Origin: an uncultured Maricaulis sp.
GTDB lineage: Bacteria > Pseudomonadota > Alphaproteobacteria > Caulobacterales > Maricaulaceae
NCBI RefSeq assembly: GCF_947259345.1
Contig: NZ_CAMYLS010000018.1
Span: 35,591-99,590, forward strand
Reading direction: 5' to 3'
DNA length: 64,000 nt
Shown: piece by piece, positions 1 to 9,127 of the stretch
Layout of the letters: the number at the start of each line of letters is the position of its first letter
How positions within the stretch are numbered: the stretch's first letter is position 1
The notes under the pieces: generated by a model
What the model was told of the DNA's origin: nothing
Seen by the model: only the letters and a program-made list of their open reading frames with translations
Database searches by the model: none
Program-made: the position numbers and the translations under genes

Positions 1-237
1 TTTCCTATGGTGAATGAGGGCGCGAAAATCCTCGAGGAAGGCATGGCCCAGCGGGCATCGGACATCGATACGGTCTGGATCAATGGCTATGGCTGGCCGG
101 CCTATACCGGTGGCCCGATGTTCTGGGCTGACACGATCGGCCTGGACGTCGTCGTCGAGGGCCTGAAGGCGTATGGCCACCAGGTCTCGCCACTGCTCGC
201 CGACAAGGCGGCCAAGGGCGAAAAACTCAACAGCTAA
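1..237 (+). CDS. 3-hydroxyacyl-CoA dehydrogenase / multifunctional fatty-acid oxidation protein, C-terminal end (partial)
   Basis: This is the last 78 codons of a gene that enters from the left edge, so no start is visible. The peptide contains [10 protein letters not shown], then [13 protein letters not shown], then GGPMFWAD, the conserved C-terminal helical segment of 3-hydroxyacyl-CoA dehydrogenases of the FadB/FadJ type. These enzymes oxidise 3-hydroxyacyl-CoA with NAD in beta-oxidation and often carry an N-terminal enoyl-CoA hydratase domain, which cannot be checked here. The gene ends at a TAA and is followed by a strong hairpin shared with the convergent CoA-transferase gene. Family is confident; which multifunctional subtype is not. 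Confidence 0.8.
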   Translation, partial: FPMVNEGAKILEEGMAQRASDIDTVWINGYGWPAYTGGPMFWADTIGLDVVVEGLKAYGHQVSPLLADKAAKGEKLNS

Positions 238-262
238 GATTGGCGGCGCCAACCCGCTGATC

Positions 263-296
263 GGAGCGGACCCCTATTCCTTCCCGGGTCCGCTCC
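263..296. terminator. Bidirectional hairpin between convergent genes
   Basis: There is a perfect 11-bp inverted repeat, GGAGCGGACCC at 263-273 and GGGTCCGCTCC at 286-296, with a 12-base loop. The stop codon of the minus-strand CoA-transferase (274-276) lies in the loop. Only a weak CTTT run follows on the plus side and no T-run on the minus side, so it is a terminator-like hairpin rather than a textbook intrinsic terminator. Confidence 0.6.
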
Positions 297-1449
297 ACCC
301 TTTCCTGCGCAATTCAGCCTTCACGGCCTCGGTGTGTTCGCCGAGGCCGGGGGCGCGTGTTGTGGCGCCGGTTTCGCTGTCGGACATGCGGATGGGTGAG
401 CGCAGGCCGGGGATGCCGTCCGACGTGATCGCCAAGCCACGGGCCCGGACCTGCGCGTCGTCAAAGGCTTCGCTAATCGTATTGATCGGCCCGGCCGGTA
501 CGCCATTGGCCTCGAGCATGGCGAGGGCCTCATCACGAGACATGACGGCAAGCTTTTCCGCCATCACACCCGCAAGTTCTGTCCGGTTGCCGACCCGCTG
601 GGCATTGGTCCGGTTGGCGTCGCGCATCGCCTCGTCAAGCGCCAGCGCCCTGGCGAGGCGGTCGAACTGGCCGTCATTGCCGCAGGCAATGATGATGTGG
701 CCGTCCGAACAGGTGAATTCCTGATAAGGCACAATGGAGGGGTGGGCATTGCCGATCCGGCGCGGCGGTGTTCCGGTTGCGAAGTAGTTTAGCGCCTGAT
801 TGCCGAGCACACCGATCATGGAGTCGAGCAGGGCCATGTCGATGAACTGGCCGCGCCCGCTCCGCTTGCGCTGGGCGAGGGCGGCCTGGATGGCGATGGT
901 CGCGTAAAGCCCGGTGAAGATATCGGCGAAGGCGACACCAAGGCGCTGGGGCGGGCCATCAGCCTCGCCGGTAATGTCCATGACACCGCTCATCGCCTGG
1001 ATGGCGAGGTCATAGCCGGCGCGATGGGCATAGGGCCCGGTCTGGCCGAAGCCGGTGACCGAGCAATAGACCAGGCGCGGATGTTCGGCCACGAGACTGG
1101 CATGATCGAGGCCGTACTTCTCCAGTCCGCCGACCTTGAAATTCTCGATGACGACATCGGCGTCAGCGATCAGGGCGCGTACGAAATCGAGGTCTTCGGC
1201 CTTGCGGAAATCGGCGGTCACCGAGCGCTTGCCGCGATTGCAGGAATGGTAATAGGCGGCCGCGCGCCCACTCTCATGCTCGATCCAGGGCGGGCCCCAG
1301 CTGCGGGTATCGTCCCCGGCCGGGCTTTCCACCTTGATCACGTCGGCACCCAGATCGGCGAGGGTCTGGCCAATCCACGGGCCGGCCAGGATGCGGGCGA
1401 GCTCGACGACTTTCAGGCCCGCCAGTGCGCGGTCGGGCGCCGGGCTCAT
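274..1449 (-). CDS. CaiB/BaiF (class III) CoA-transferase
   Basis: A 391-residue protein, the normal length for class III CoA-transferases, which move CoA between carboxylic acids through an enzyme-bound anhydride. The N-terminus GLKVVELARILAGPWIGQTL is the classic opening of the family, followed by ADLGADVIKVE (about 31-41). The GYDLAIQAMSG segment carries Asp147, aligned with the catalytic aspartate of formyl-CoA transferase. The ATG at 1449 overlaps the TGA of the upstream MarR gene by four bases, so the pair is a translationally coupled operon, and MarR may sense the acid or CoA ester handled here. The convergent neighbour is a beta-oxidation gene, which fits acyl-CoA metabolism. The substrate cannot be told from sequence. 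Confidence 0.9.
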   Translation of the reverse strand: MSPAPDRALAGLKVVELARILAGPWIGQTLADLGADVIKVESPAGDDTRSWGPPWIEHESGRAAAYYHSCNRGKRSVTADFRKAEDLDFVRALIADADVVIENFKVGGLEKYGLDHASLVAEHPRLVYCSVTGFGQTGPYAHRAGYDLAIQAMSGVMDITGEADGPPQRLGVAFADIFTGLYATIAIQAALAQRKRSGRGQFIDMALLDSMIGVLGNQALNYFATGTPPRRIGNAHPSIVPYQEFTCSDGHIIIACGNDGQFDRLARALALDEAMRDANRTNAQRVGNRTELAGVMAEKLAVMSRDEALAMLEANGVPAGPINTISEAFDDAQVRARGLAITSDGIPGLRSPIRMSDSETGATTRAPGLGEHTEAVKAELRRKGWSGPGKE

Positions 1450-1916
1450 CGGGTGATTTCGCCGGTATCGAGGAAGGGCGAGGCGTCGAGGTCCTCGGCA
1501 TCCATCAGCTCGGCAATGCGCTGCAGGGAGGCGATCAGCATGTTCTGCTCCCAGGGTTGCAGCTCCCGGAAGGAGCGCAGGAAGCCGGCCTGCAGCAGTT
1601 CCGGGGCATTCTCCCCGGCCGCCCGGCCCGTGTCGGTCAATCGGGCCATTACAACGCGCTTGTCGGTGTCGCTTTTCACGCGTTCCGCGAGACCGGCCTG
1701 GGTCAGGCGGTCGAGGATGGAAGTGATGGTCGCCTGGCTGAGCGAGACCGCACGCGCGATCGCGCTGGGCGACAAATCCCCTCGCTTGCGAAGTGTATCA
1801 ATCACAACCAGCTGCGGTGCGGTGAGCCCGGTCGCTTTGACGAGGCGTTTTGATTGCAGGTCAATTGCGCGGGTAATGCGCCGAAGTGCCACAAGAATTT
1901 CGTCGTGATCGCTCAT
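1446..1916 (-). CDS. MarR-family transcriptional regulator
   Basis: A 156-residue protein with the winged-helix layout of MarR regulators. An N-terminal dimerisation helix is followed by GLTAPQLVVIDTLRKRGDLS. The recognition region SPSAIARAVSLSQATITSIL (about 52-71) leads into DRLTQAGLAERVKSDTDKR, which ends in the wing. Such proteins are usually ligand-responsive repressors of their own operon. It is the first gene of a two-gene operon with the class III CoA-transferase (ATGA overlap), so the likely target is its own promoter in the 1917-2257 gap. The ligand is unknown; an acyl-CoA or aromatic acid would fit but is only inference. Confidence 0.9.
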   Translation of the reverse strand: MSDHDEILVALRRITRAIDLQSKRLVKATGLTAPQLVVIDTLRKRGDLSPSAIARAVSLSQATITSILDRLTQAGLAERVKSDTDKRVVMARLTDTGRAAGENAPELLQAGFLRSFRELQPWEQNMLIASLQRIAELMDAEDLDASPFLDTGEITR

Positions 1917-2257
1917 TCGCCTTGCCCGATTTGTCCCGCGTTTGATGTACCGCCAGACCCGTCACATTCCAACAGATTTGCGCGAACCGTGTGCGTGCCA
2001 TCTGCTTCGATTTCGAATATTCACAGACTGCCATGGTGTAAGCAAAGCGAAACCGGATTTCGGCGCGGCCTGTCGCATTCATGTAACGGTTCTATTTTTC
2101 GTCTTTTTTATCAAAGATATATTGGCATGCTGTGCCGCGTCGGGCGGCGAAGGATGTTTCGCACTGAAAGTTTCAACTCAAAGCATACTGGTCAGCGCGT
2201 ACCGGAAACTCTACACAGCCCTTCAACCGTAACGCCAAAAGGGACTGTCATTACGTC
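1917..2257. other. Divergent intergenic region (marR / TonB receptor)
   Basis: This 341-base gap separates the divergently transcribed marR and TonB-receptor genes and must hold both promoters. It is noticeably more AT-rich than its surroundings near 2093-2125, including a T-run and a small TATC-AAA-GATA inverted repeat at 2109-2119. A TTCG-ATTT-CGAA inverted repeat lies near 2008-2020. No open frame here looks like a gene, and I could not fix a -35/-10 pair with confidence. Confidence 0.4.
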
Positions 2258-4795
2258 ATGCTGAAGCAACGGGCACTTTCCACGACCATTCTGACCGCCG
2301 CGACCCTGTCGATTGCCGGAGCCGGCCTCGCCGCCGCCCAGGTCGACGTTATCACCGTGACCGCGACCAAGCGCGAACAAAGCACCCAGGATATTCCGCT
2401 CGCCGTCAATGCGATGAACGAAGAGACACTGGACGAGCTTGGCGTCGATGTTTTCACCGATTACCTGCAACAGCTACCGGGTGTCACCGCTGGCGGTTCC
2501 GGTCCGGGCCAGGCCACGATCTATATCCGCGGCCTCGCCTCCACGACCCCGAACCTGACCACGGCGGGGGTGGCCGGTCTGGCGCCGAATGTCGCCCTCT
2601 ATCTTGACGAGCAGCCGGTCTCGCAGCCCGGTCGAAATCTCGACGTCTACGCGGCTGACCTGGCACGGGTCGAGGTCCTGCCGGGACCGCAGGGAACGCT
2701 TTATGGCTCGTCGTCGCAGGCTGGCACGGTCCGCCTGATCACCAATCGCCCGGACCCGTCCGGTTTCTCCGCCTCGACGAATTTCGCAGTTTCCTTCACC
2801 GAAAACGGCGAGATGTCCAACAAGGCCGAGGCCGTCGTCAATATGCCGCTGGCGGATAATTTCGCCATCCGTGGTGTCGTTTATGTCGACCAACAGGGTG
2901 GCTATATCGACAACGTGCCCGGCACGCGCAATGCGTCGGAATCGGCGCGCTTCCGTCCCGCCGGCACGATGCGTGACAATGGCGTTCCGGTGAATGCCAC
3001 GCGCGCCGGGTTCCAGTCCACCGCCGACCTGTCCGGTGTCACCTTCCTCGACGCCAACAATTCGAGCCTGCTGGAAAAAGACTTCAACGACACGACCTAT
3101 TCCGGTTTCCGCCTCAGCGCCCTGTATGACTTCAATGCGGACTGGTCCCTGACTGTCATGCACATGCAGCAGCAGCTGGACTCCGAAGGCGTGTTCTTCA
3201 TGGATCCGACCCTCGGTGATCTGGAAATCCAGCGCTTCGAGGAAGACGAGCTGGATGACTATTTCCACAATACCAGCTGGACGCTGGAAGGCCGCCTTGG
3301 CGCGCTGGAGATGGTCTATACCGGCGCATACACGGATCGGAACACCGATCAGCGCGTCGACTATTCCGACTATCTCTTCGTCGGCCAGTATCTGCCTTAC
3401 TATATCTGTGACGGCTCGGTCTCTTATCCGGGGGGTGCCCCGTCCGGCACCTGTCAGGCGCCGAACCTGTTCGTGCAGTCCGATACGCGCACCAAGGTCT
3501 TCACCCAGGAATTGCGTTTCAACACGCCGGAAGATCGTCGCATCCGCGCGACCTTCGGCGGGTTCTACTCGGACATGGAAGTGGCCGAGCGCAATGACTT
3601 CACCTATCCGGGCTCGGTCAATGCGGTTTCCTTTGATGGCGTGACCACCGGTTTTGCACCGAACTATCCGTTGACCAATCTCGCAGTGACGGGCGCTGTC
3701 GGCGATGCCTCTCCGGGTTATTTCTCCGATCCGGGCCCCTTCCCGGCGGGCGTCATTTTCCGCAATGATGTGCTGCGCACGGATGAGCAGTACGGCATTT
3801 TCGGTGAGACGACCTTCGACCTGACCGAACAGTTCTCGATCACGCTGGGAGCGCGCTACTACGATATCGAAGTCGACCTGCAGGGCAGTGCGAACGGCTC
3901 TTTCTTCAACTTCGGTCAGACTGATGATGCCCAGGTTTTCGGAACCAATATCTCGGCGCTCTACGCTCCGGATAATCCGTTCGGCAATCCCGATGTCGCC
4001 GCGACTGACGGCTTTATCTTCAAGGGAACGCTGGAATGGCGCCCGACCGATGGGACGCTCTTCTATGCGACCGTGTCGGAAGGCTTCCGTCCGGGTCTCC
4101 TGAACCGTCCGGGCGGCGCTGCGGGTCCTGGTGGCTACACCGTGCCCTTCGCCCTGGATACGGATGAAGTGGTCAATTACGAGTTCGGCTGGAAAACCGA
4201 CCTCTTCGACAACCAGGTCCGTTTCAACGGCAATGCCTTCCTGGTCGAGATCGAGAATCTCCAGACGACGATTTTCGACCCGTCGATCACCAATCTCTTC
4301 TTCTCGGATAATGCCGCCAACGCCGAAATCCGCGGTATTGAAGGTGAAGTGACCTGGGCTCCGGCGGACATCCCGGGCCTGACAGTTGTCGGCGCTTTCT
4401 CTCTGCTCGATACCGAGATCACGGAAGTGCTGGTGCCGACCAATGACGTCCTCGTCGGGTCCGAACTCGCCTTCGCGCCGAGCTATCAGGCGAATGTTCG
4501 CGCCCGCTATGAGTGGCCGATGGACAATGGTCTGATGGCGCATGTGATGCCCCAGATCACGATCACGGATGACAGCTTTTCTGACGTCATCGAGATCAAC
4601 AAGGTGGAAGTTGAAGGCCATGCTTCGTTGAACTTCACGACCGGTTTGACCGGTGAGAGCTGGTCGGTGGAATTGTTCGCCAATAATCTCACCGATGAAC
4701 GCGGTGAGATTGCGAACAACTTCGTCTTCGACCGTGAGCGTGTGACGGTGATCCGGCCGCGTACGATCGGCGTGCGGGTCGGGGTGCAGTACTAG
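2258..4795 (+). CDS. TonB-dependent outer-membrane receptor
   Basis: An 845-residue protein of typical receptor length. Residues 1-27 form a signal peptide ending LAAA. ITVTATKREQSTQDIPLAV is the usual start of the plug domain in Caulobacterales-type receptors. The plug includes VEVLPGPQGTLYGSSSQAGTVRLIT (about 145-169). The remainder is rich in barrel-strand patterns, and the C-terminal sequence ends with alternating aromatic/hydrophobic residues, VRVGVQY, as barrel proteins do. It would import a substrate across the outer membrane using TonB energy. Neither an STN signalling domain nor a neighbouring sigma/anti-sigma pair is present, so it is a transporter rather than a transducer. The substrate is not identifiable. 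A clear intrinsic terminator follows at 4830-4857. Confidence 0.93.
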   Translation: MLKQRALSTTILTAATLSIAGAGLAAAQVDVITVTATKREQSTQDIPLAVNAMNEETLDELGVDVFTDYLQQLPGVTAGGSGPGQATIYIRGLASTTPNLTTAGVAGLAPNVALYLDEQPVSQPGRNLDVYAADLARVEVLPGPQGTLYGSSSQAGTVRLITNRPDPSGFSASTNFAVSFTENGEMSNKAEAVVNMPLADNFAIRGVVYVDQQGGYIDNVPGTRNASESARFRPAGTMRDNGVPVNATRAGFQSTADLSGVTFLDANNSSLLEKDFNDTTYSGFRLSALYDFNADWSLTVMHMQQQLDSEGVFFMDPTLGDLEIQRFEEDELDDYFHNTSWTLEGRLGALEMVYTGAYTDRNTDQRVDYSDYLFVGQYLPYYICDGSVSYPGGAPSGTCQAPNLFVQSDTRTKVFTQELRFNTPEDRRIRATFGGFYSDMEVAERNDFTYPGSVNAVSFDGVTTGFAPNYPLTNLAVTGAVGDASPGYFSDPGPFPAGVIFRNDVLRTDEQYGIFGETTFDLTEQFSITLGARYYDIEVDLQGSANGSFFNFGQTDDAQVFGTNISALYAPDNPFGNPDVAATDGFIFKGTLEWRPTDGTLFYATVSEGFRPGLLNRPGGAAGPGGYTVPFALDTDEVVNYEFGWKTDLFDNQVRFNGNAFLVEIENLQTTIFDPSITNLFFSDNAANAEIRGIEGEVTWAPADIPGLTVVGAFSLLDTEITEVLVPTNDVLVGSELAFAPSYQANVRARYEWPMDNGLMAHVMPQITITDDSFSDVIEINKVEVEGHASLNFTTGLTGESWSVELFANNLTDERGEIANNFVFDRERVTVIRPRTIGVRVGVQY

Positions 4796-4829
4796 GCCCT
4801 GACAAGCAACGGGCCTTAGGGCCACTATG

Positions 4830-4857
4830 GAAAGCGTCCCTTCAAGGGACGCTTTCT
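4830..4857 (+). terminator. Intrinsic terminator after the TonB receptor
   Basis: An 11-bp stem, GAAAGCGTCCC (4830-4840) with GGGACGCTTTC (4846-4856), has a five-base loop and a short T-containing tail. It lies 35 bases after the receptor stop. It abuts the longest possible reading of the next gene, which supports placing that gene's start further downstream. Confidence 0.7.
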
Positions 4858-4887
4858 GTGTTCTGCGAGACCGGTGGAGACCCCTGC

Positions 4888-6891
4888 GTGGAAGAAGAGA
4901 CGGACACCCATGTCCAGGCGCTGATCACAGCGCAAAAGCAGATGTATGACAGCCGCTTCGATGCGGCTCTGGAGACGTTGCAGCCCGTGCTGGATGCGTC
5001 GCCGGATCATACTGATGCCCTCTACATGCAGGCGGTCTGCGCTCGCTATCTCAAACGATATGACGAAGCGCGTGCCGCGCTCGACCGGATCAAGCGCACC
5101 GCGCCCGATTTCGGTCGCGCCTTCCAGGAGGAAGGTCATCTCCTGCGCGCGCTCGGCAAGACGGAACGCGCCCTGATGGCCTACCAGCGGGCCTGCCGGT
5201 TCAACCCGGCGCTGGTCGCCAGCTGGCAGGCTCAGGCCGAGCTGCACCAAGCGGCTGGTCGTCCGGTGGAAGCCCGCAATGCAACGGCCCAGGCCGAGCG
5301 CATCAACGCGCTGCCGCGTGAGCTCGTCTCGGTCACCCACCTCCTGCACGAAGGCAAGCTGCTCAAGGCAGAAAGCCTTTGTCGGGCCTTCCTTCAGAAG
5401 AACCCGCATCATGTCGAGGCCATGCGGCTCCTGGCCGAGCTGGGCAATCGTTTCGGCGTCCTCGAGGATGCGGATTTTCTGCTCGAAAGTGCAATCGAGT
5501 TCGAGCCCGACAATACGCAATTGCGGCTCGACCATATCCAGGTCCTGCGCAAGCGACAGAAATTCACTGCGGCACTCGACCAGGCGCGCCATCTTTATGA
5601 GGGTGATCGCGACAACCCGATCTTCAAATCGCACTATGCGATCGAATGCATGCAGACCGGCAGCTATGACGAGGCGCTGGGCCTGTTCGACGAAATTCTT
5701 GCGGCGCTGCCGAACGATCCGGCGACCCTGACCTCGCGCGGTCATGCGCTGAAGACGCTGGGCCGTCAGGACGAGGCAATCGCCAGCTATCGCGCGGCCT
5801 TTGCCAGCAAGCCGGATCACGGGGACGCCTGGTATGGGTTGGCCAATCTCAAGACCTACCGTTTCACGGATGATGAAATCGCCCGCATGAAGGCGCTCGA
5901 AGCGGGCTCGGACCTGGCCTTCCAGGACCGCGTCCATATCAGCTTCGCCCTCGCCAAGGCCTTCGAGGATCGCAACGAGATCGCCGAGGCCTTCGCCTTC
6001 TACGACAAGGGCAATACGCTGAAACGGGTCCAGACCCGCTACACGACCGAGCAGATGGAAGACGAGCTCCGGGCCCAGGCCGAAATTTGTGATGCCGCCC
6101 TGTTCGAGTCCCAGTCCGGCAAGGGCTGTATGGATCCGGACCCGATCTTTATCGTCGGCCTGCCGCGCGCCGGGTCAACCTTGCTGGAGCAAATCCTCGC
6201 CTCCCACAGCCAGGTGGACGGTACACTGGAACTGCCCAATATCCTCGCCCTCTCGCATCGTTTGCGCGGCCGCAAACGCCTGAGTGACAAGACGCGCTAT
6301 CCGCGCATCCTGCACGAGTTGAGCGAAGAGCAGCTGGCGGAGCTGGGCCGGGACTATATCGACAATACCCGCATCCACCGTGCCGACGCGCCGCGCTTTA
6401 CCGACAAGATGCCCAATAATTTTCGCCATATCGGTCTGATCAAGCTGATCCTGCCGAATGCCCGGATCATTGATGCCCGTCGTCATCCGATGGCCTGCTG
6501 CTTCTCCGGCTTCAAGCAATTATTCGCCGAGGGGCAGGAATTCACCTATGGCCTTGAAGAGATCGGGCACTACTATCGCAATTATGTCTCGCTGATGGAT
6601 CATTGGGATCGGGTCCTGCCCGGCCAGATACTCCGCGTGAACTATGAGGACGTCGTCGCCGACCTGGACGGGCAGGTGCGGCGTCTTCTCGATTTTTGCG
6701 GTCTGCCGTTTGAGCAGGCCTGTATCGACTTCCATGCCACCGAGCGTGCGGTGCGGACCGCCAGTTCGGAACAAGTACGCCAACCGATTTTCGATAGCGG
6801 CGTCGCGCAATGGAAGAAATTCGAGACCCATCTCGATCCGCTCAAACAGGCGCTTGGTCCAGCGCTTGAGGCTTACCATACCCACGCCTGA
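4888..6891 (+). CDS. TPR-repeat sulfotransferase
   Basis: A 667-residue protein. Residues 1 to about 330 are tandem TPR helices with repeated A-x-x-x-Y/L and P-D/P-N patterns. A sulfotransferase domain begins near residue 420 with FIVGLPRAGSTLLEQILASH, the 5'-phosphosulfate (PAPS) binding loop. IIDARRHPMACCFSGFKQLF follows, the 3'-phosphate-binding arginine/serine region. Such proteins transfer sulfate from PAPS to a protein, glycan or small molecule; TPRs probably bind the acceptor. I chose the GTG at 4888 because GGTGGAGA (4873-4880) gives a ribosome site seven bases upstream; a GTG at 4858 is open but lies against the terminator stem and has no ribosome site. No signal peptide is seen. The acceptor is unknown. 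Confidence 0.85.
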   Translation: MEEETDTHVQALITAQKQMYDSRFDAALETLQPVLDASPDHTDALYMQAVCARYLKRYDEARAALDRIKRTAPDFGRAFQEEGHLLRALGKTERALMAYQRACRFNPALVASWQAQAELHQAAGRPVEARNATAQAERINALPRELVSVTHLLHEGKLLKAESLCRAFLQKNPHHVEAMRLLAELGNRFGVLEDADFLLESAIEFEPDNTQLRLDHIQVLRKRQKFTAALDQARHLYEGDRDNPIFKSHYAIECMQTGSYDEALGLFDEILAALPNDPATLTSRGHALKTLGRQDEAIASYRAAFASKPDHGDAWYGLANLKTYRFTDDEIARMKALEAGSDLAFQDRVHISFALAKAFEDRNEIAEAFAFYDKGNTLKRVQTRYTTEQMEDELRAQAEICDAALFESQSGKGCMDPDPIFIVGLPRAGSTLLEQILASHSQVDGTLELPNILALSHRLRGRKRLSDKTRYPRILHELSEEQLAELGRDYIDNTRIHRADAPRFTDKMPNNFRHIGLIKLILPNARIIDARRHPMACCFSGFKQLFAEGQEFTYGLEEIGHYYRNYVSLMDHWDRVLPGQILRVNYEDVVADLDGQVRRLLDFCGLPFEQACIDFHATERAVRTASSEQVRQPIFDSGVAQWKKFETHLDPLKQALGPALEAYHTHA

Positions 6892-6918
6892 TGCTGACGC
6901 GAAAGCGAGGAATACCCA

Positions 6919-8889
6919 ATGCGTAGAATAGAACCCGCCGTCTTCTTTCCTGCTGCCATACTGGCCCTTGTTGGTGTGGCCTATGCGGTCATTGCCGGCG
7001 ACCAGGCAGAACGCATTTTCGACAGCCTCCGCGTCGCAATCACGGATTCCACTGGCTGGATCTATACCGTCAGCGTGGGCTTCTTCCTGGTGGCCCTGTT
7101 GATCCTCGCCTTCTCGGACTGGGGGCGGATCAAGCTGGGGCCGGACGAAAGTGAGCCGGAATTCGGTTTTGCCCCCTGGTTTGCCATGCTGTTTTCCGCC
7201 GGCATGGGTATCGGCCTCATGTTCTTCGGGGTCGCCGAGCCACTGACCCACTATATCTTCCCGCCAGAAGGCGACCCGGAAACCGTTGAAGCGGCGCGCC
7301 ATGCGATGGTGCTGACCTTCTTCCACTGGGGCATTCATGCCTGGGGCATTTATGTCGTGGTCGGGTTGTCGCTGGCCTATTTCACCTACCGGCACGGCCT
7401 GCCCCTGACCATTCGATCGGCGCTGCATCCGCTGATCGGCGACCGGATCTATGGTCCGATCGGCCATGTTGTTGATACCGTTGCGGTGCTGGGTACGTTA
7501 TTTGGTGTCGCGACATCCCTCGGTTTCGGGGTGACCCAGATCAATGCCGGTCTCAATCAGCTTTTCGAGATCCCGATCTCGACGGATATCCAGCTCATCC
7601 TGATCGCGGCGATCACGGCGCTGGCAACCCTGTCCGTCGTTGCGGGTCTGGACGCTGGCATCCGCCGCTTGTCGGAATTCAATCTCTATCTGGCCATTGC
7701 CCTGATCGGTTTCGTGGTCCTGGCCGGGCCGACAATTTTCCTGATCTCCGCCTATGTCCAGAATATCGGCGAGTATCTCGATCAACTGGCCACACTCACC
7801 TTCAATCTCGACGCCTATGGCGACGGGGCCTGGGTCGGCGACTGGACGTTGTTCTACTGGGGTTGGTGGATTTCCTGGTCACCCTTTGTCGGCATGTTCA
7901 TCGCGCGCATCTCGCGTGGCCGGACAATCCGCGAATTTATCTTCGGCGTCCTGCTCGGGCCAACGGCCTTCACCTTCTTCTGGATGACGGTTTATGGCGA
8001 CAGCGCCCTGCGCCTGGCCCTGTCCGGTGTTGCGGACGAGCTGGTCAATGTCGTGAGGGATGGCAATAGCGAGCTGGCGCTGTTTGCCTTCCTCGAACAT
8101 TTGCCATTCAGCTCTATTACTTCGGTGCTGGCGATCATCCTTGTGGCGACGTTCTTTGTGACCTCTTCGGATTCCGGCTCACTGGTCAAAGCCACCCTGG
8201 CGTCGGGCGGCAGCCTCAATCCGCCGGTCTCTCAACGCTTGTTCTGGGCGCTGGCGGAAGGCGGAGTGGCCGCAGCCTTGCTGGTCACCGGCGGGCTTGC
8301 AGCCCTGCAATCGGCAACCATCGCAGCGGCATTGCCGTTTACGTTGATCCTGCTGCTCGCCTTTGTCGGTCTGATACGGGCCTTCTCGCACGAGACAGCC
8401 CGCAAGGCGGGGGTCAAGACAGCGGTCCAATTGCCGGTCGAGGGCGCCACCATGCCATGGCGGGCGCGCTTGCGTCTCATGTTCTCGCGTCCGACCGGCA
8501 AGGAGGTTGACGGCTACATCGAGAAAACCGTTGTGCCGGCATTGGCCGAAATTTCCGAAGAGCTGAAGACGCACGGCTATGAAGTCGAGCTGACCCAGTC
8601 CAAGGGCGAGGCCGGCATGCGTGTCCACGATTCAGACAAGCCGGAATTCGTGTTCCGTGTGGAAAGACGCCTCTATGACGCGCCCTATTTCTCCACGCCC
8701 GAGTCCGAAGAGACGGCGGAAGCCTCCGAGAGCCCGGACGAGGAATACGCCCGCGCCGAGGTCATGCTGTCGGAAGGTGGCCAGCATTACTGCGTTTACG
8801 GCTACTCCAAGGTCCAATTGATCCGCGAAGTCCTGCGCAATTTCGAGCGTCACCTTCAATGGCTCTACCACATTTCGAAGAATGGCTAG
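6919..8889 (+). CDS. BCCT-family betaine/choline/carnitine transporter
   Basis: A 656-residue membrane protein with about twelve transmembrane helices. The BCCT signature occurs as WGWWISWSPFVGMFIARISRG (about 314-334), with an FAPWFAMLFSAGMGIGLMFFGVAEP segment earlier. These are sodium- or proton-coupled importers of quaternary ammonium compatible solutes. After the last helix (about residue 490) there is a hydrophilic C-terminal tail of over 150 residues with an EETAEASESPDEE acidic patch; BetT-type choline transporters have a similarly long tail involved in osmotic sensing. Start supported by CGAGGA at 6905-6910. It lies 27 bases after the sulfotransferase and could be co-transcribed with it. 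Substrate within the BCCT range is not determined. Confidence 0.9.
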   Translation: MRRIEPAVFFPAAILALVGVAYAVIAGDQAERIFDSLRVAITDSTGWIYTVSVGFFLVALLILAFSDWGRIKLGPDESEPEFGFAPWFAMLFSAGMGIGLMFFGVAEPLTHYIFPPEGDPETVEAARHAMVLTFFHWGIHAWGIYVVVGLSLAYFTYRHGLPLTIRSALHPLIGDRIYGPIGHVVDTVAVLGTLFGVATSLGFGVTQINAGLNQLFEIPISTDIQLILIAAITALATLSVVAGLDAGIRRLSEFNLYLAIALIGFVVLAGPTIFLISAYVQNIGEYLDQLATLTFNLDAYGDGAWVGDWTLFYWGWWISWSPFVGMFIARISRGRTIREFIFGVLLGPTAFTFFWMTVYGDSALRLALSGVADELVNVVRDGNSELALFAFLEHLPFSSITSVLAIILVATFFVTSSDSGSLVKATLASGGSLNPPVSQRLFWALAEGGVAAALLVTGGLAALQSATIAAALPFTLILLLAFVGLIRAFSHETARKAGVKTAVQLPVEGATMPWRARLRLMFSRPTGKEVDGYIEKTVVPALAEISEELKTHGYEVELTQSKGEAGMRVHDSDKPEFVFRVERRLYDAPYFSTPESEETAEASESPDEEYARAEVMLSEGGQHYCVYGYSKVQLIREVLRNFERHLQWLYHISKNG

Positions 8890-9127
8890 ACCGCCCCGGT
8901 GACCACATGAGTGTTGACCGTCGCGGCACGATGGATCGGCCGGCCCTTCGCCTCGTGCTTGTGGTGTCTCGAGACGGCAGGCGCCATCGGCCGAGGACTG
9001 CAGCGTCGGTGCCAAATACCGCACCAGCGCGCTGGGGCATAAAGGAAATTTCAACGTCGGCCGGTTAACCCTCTTGCCATCCGGACTGCGCGCGTGGGCG
9101 CGCCAGGTGGCAAGGGGAGCCGGCGAA

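Noticed and set aside
2474..4825. A very long open frame (783 codons) antisense to the TonB receptor
   Set aside because: The translation is Arg/Gly/Ile-rich with no recognisable domain, while the plus strand encodes a clear receptor with signal peptide and plug. High GC creates such mirror frames.
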